NCBI GenBank assembly: GCA_025331435.1
Contig: JAIWNI010000339.1
Coordinates: 1-10,611 of the forward strand
Length of the DNA stretch: 10,611 nt
DNA from: Choanephora cucurbitarum
Taxonomy: Eukaryota; Mucoromycota; Mucoromycetes; Mucorales; Choanephoraceae
Reading direction: 5' to 3'
In this document: piece by piece, positions 8,415 through 10,611 of the stretch
Position numbering within the stretch: position 1 is the first letter of the stretch
How the letters are laid out: every line of letters starts with the position of its first letter
Program-made: the position numbers and the translations under genes
Notes under the pieces: generated by a model
What the model saw: the letters and a program-made list of their open reading frames with translations, nothing else
Told to the model about the DNA's origin: nothing
Database searches by the model: none

Positions 8415-10611
8415 TTGCCTGCTTTCAAGTGTTCTGGTTGCCAAAGTCTTTTTCCTTCTCGTGCTCAACTCCGTATTCACCAACGTGAGAATGGGTGCTT
8501 TCGTACCGTCATTGAAAATGCTCTTGCTGCATCTACTGTTGTCCGAGATTCATCTGCCAGTCCAGTCCTTGATCAAATGGAAAGATCATCTAGACCAGTT
8601 ATCGATCGTCATGAAGGAACAACTGAGGTTATTGTTGAACAAGATGATGTACCTGATTTTGAAGGTATCTCTCCTGTTGCTTCTGTCACATCCAACGATC
8701 CTATGGATATTGAAGAAGTTGATTAAGTTGTTGATGCTCAGGTAGACGAAGAGCCTGTTGATACCGAAGTATTTGAAGAAGAAGATTTAGGTGAGTGCAA
8801 TGTATAAAAAACTATTTTATACAGAAATCTCATATGGAGGGTGTTGTAGTTGAAAGAGGACCTATTGTGCAGCAGTGGGTTGAGGATGCTCAATTAGACG
8901 AATGTGATGATTGGGCAATGAAATTGATGCGCGTATTTGATACAAACAAGATATCTAGACAAGGCCAAAGAAATATCTTCAAGTGTCTTAACGTGGAATT
9001 CATGACTAAAGTTGGATCAGATAGTAAGTTTGTTATACTCCATCGTATATAGATGCATCTACTAAGATACTTTGGTTATACTAGGTGTATTTACTGGCAA
9101 GCATTTTAAAACACCAAATACCTATAGACGTATCATCAGTAAGAACTTTACAACAACTGTCTGGTACGATATCTGCCCCAATGGTTGTTACCTATACCCT
9201 GTTGGCGACAATACTGAAGTAACATGCCCCAATGTGAGTTGTGGTGCAAACCGATACAAAAATGCAAATGCTGTCAACATTGAGGATAGAGATCCCACTA
9301 TGCCTGTACCTGCTCTAGTACCTCAACAACAGATGGCCTACACCTCAATTTCGCAAGCACTGACTCAGCTGTACGTTGATGATGAACGAATTGAGATGCT
9401 TTCCTACCGCGATCACTTTTTCGATAATGCATCATTGAACCATATATCGTGATGTGTTTTCTGGTGACTCCTACACCAAGCTATTGGAAAAGGAAAATAT
9501 GCGAGACAACACAATTTGCTTGGTGATCTTTGTGGATGGATATCAGCCCAAGAATGTTAGAAAAACTCATCAACTCATGATCAATTGCCTTGTCATGAAT
9601 ATTCACCCTAAGTACAGGTAAGTTACCAAACGTTTAAATTTGGTTCGTATTCGACTTACAATTCTATCACTGTCGTATAGAACAAGAGAAGAAACCATGA
9701 TTCAAGTGGCCATTTGTCCAAGAAAGCCGCATGATCTCTCTTCTTTTCTTCGCCCTCTTATCGCTCAGGTGAATCAACTATACAACAGAGGCCTTGTTAT
9801 CAAGAAAGGAGATGAGATACAATATGATGGTAACGTCGCTATTTTGGGCTTTACTGGCGATATTTCTGGTATTGCTCAACTGATTAATTTCGTTGGACAT
9901 ACTGGTACCCATGGGTGTACAATCTGTCTTGTTGTTGCCGATGATCACACTGCACATGTACACCACGGCCAGTATTTTTCAACTGAGGCAGCTGAAAGAA
10001 CAATGGAGAGTCTATTGCAAGGAGATGAAGTGAGTGATATAACTATCTATATCGGAAAGAATTCTTATTAACTTTGGCAATCAGGATCATGGTATGCGAG
10101 GTATTCCTCATTTGATCGGCAGTTTGGAGACTTTCTTGGGTGTAAATTCTTTAATTGGTGATGAATTGCACATGTTAGGTCATGGCATTGGACATTTGAT
10201 AAGTGATTTGCTCGATCCAAGTCCAAGAAACAAGTTCAAAGTTGCAGAATCTAGTGAATATGCATTCGATGTGCAAGAAGGATTGACGTTGCGTTCATTT
10301 ATGGAATGCTTAAACCGTTGGACTGATGACAGCAAACGAACCACACCAACAGTATTCGATTTTTCTTTCGACCATAAGAAGCATTTCTTCAGAGCTGTCG
10401 ACTGGCAACATCTTCTTCTACATGTTGCTCCCACCATCATTGCGCCTTATCTGAAATCCAATGCTGCTACTAATGCTTTGATGGATCTTGTTAACGCTTG
10501 CTCTATAAGTCTTTAAAGATCAATCAGCCCAAACGAATTAGCATACATGGAAAGGTAATATATACATCATGCGGTATATACATGACATTGTACTAATCTA
10601 TTTGCTCCTAG
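8415..10611 (+). pseudogene. Tnp2-type (CACTA/Plavaka-like) transposase, broken and cut by window end
   Basis: Exons are 8415-8790, 8850-9023, 9085-9617, 9681-10029 and 10085-10554. Introns are 59, 61, 63, 55 and 57 nt; the last ends exactly at 10611, and all are phase-consistent. Domains in order: an N-terminal C2HC finger (C6-x2-C9-x12-H22-x5-C28); an acidic linker; a CPNGC...CPNVSC zinc knuckle (about residues 214-236), typical of En/Spm and Tnp2 proteins; then the DDE-type core. In the core, FVDGYQPKN carries the first Asp (codon 9535), TGDISG the second (9859), followed by a GC-x2-C pair, and GDELHMLGHG gives the D(2)H motif (10160-10171). The third acidic residue was not located and is probably beyond the window. 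Lesions: TTG instead of ATG at 8415 with an upstream in-frame stop at 8403; TAA at 8724; a frameshift at 9441-9451; TAA at 10514. Reading continues in frame past both TAAs. An intact version would be a cut-and-paste transposase acting in the nucleus. Confidence 0.85.

Noticed and set aside
8461..8745. Leu-rich + strand open frame overlapping transposase exon 1
   Set aside because: It is a shifted-frame shadow. The frame with the C2HC finger and acidic linker is the coding one.
8724..10516. Stop-codon reassignment or readthrough to explain the in-frame TAAs in the transposase
   Set aside because: Genes A and B terminate normally with TAG, there is also a frameshift and a lost start codon, and decay explains all of these together.

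Overview
The window looks like an AT-rich, transposon-laden stretch of a fungal chromosome. The best fit is an early-diverging fungus such as a Mucorales/Mucoromycota species. The reasons are short spliceosomal introns (mostly 55-63 nt, GT...AG, several with CTAAC/CTAAT-like branch sites), TATA-type promoters, no bacterial features, and a Tnp2-type (CACTA/Plavaka-like) transposase with fungal intron structure. The taxonomic assignment is an inference from style, not from a marker gene.

Layout. Bases 1-1000 are T-rich on the + strand and hold only fragments of possible minus-strand coding sequence that I cannot identify. Bases 1000-1600 are noncoding, with a small perfect hairpin. Gene A (+, 1664-2631) is a three-exon gene for a protein of about 270 residues. 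Bases 2632-4530 show no gene, only low-complexity pyrimidine-rich DNA. On the minus strand, 6273-4532 holds what I read as a heavily decayed Ty1/Copia-like retrotransposon: an integrase fragment, a reverse-transcriptase fragment with an LYG motif, and a VDDL fragment, all on one strand and in the expected order. Gene B (-, 7624-6794) is an intact three-exon gene for a 238-residue protein and is a divergent paralogue of gene A. A 790-bp divergent promoter region follows, with a TATA box facing each way and a near-perfect 21-bp palindrome. From 8415 to the window end runs a five-exon-plus transposase gene of the Tnp2 type (+).

The transposase copy is broken. It has TTG where ATG is expected, in-frame TAA codons at 8724 and 10514, and a frameshift near 9441-9451. 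All its introns still keep correct splice sites and reading phase, so it is a recently decayed copy. The window ends exactly on the AG of its fifth intron.

The most interesting item is the A/B gene pair. Both have a short coiled-coil-like exon 1 (57 and 55 codons), a middle exon ending in a conserved motif I-P-x-x-R-C-x-N-x-W-x-x-D that resembles a Myb/SANT recognition helix, and an acidic third exon ending in P-x-K-R-x-stop. Intron positions and phases (1, then 0) match. Gene B is divergently paired with the transposase, so this family may be an accessory DNA-binding protein of the transposon, or an expanded lineage-specific nuclear protein family. I do not recognise it as a named family.
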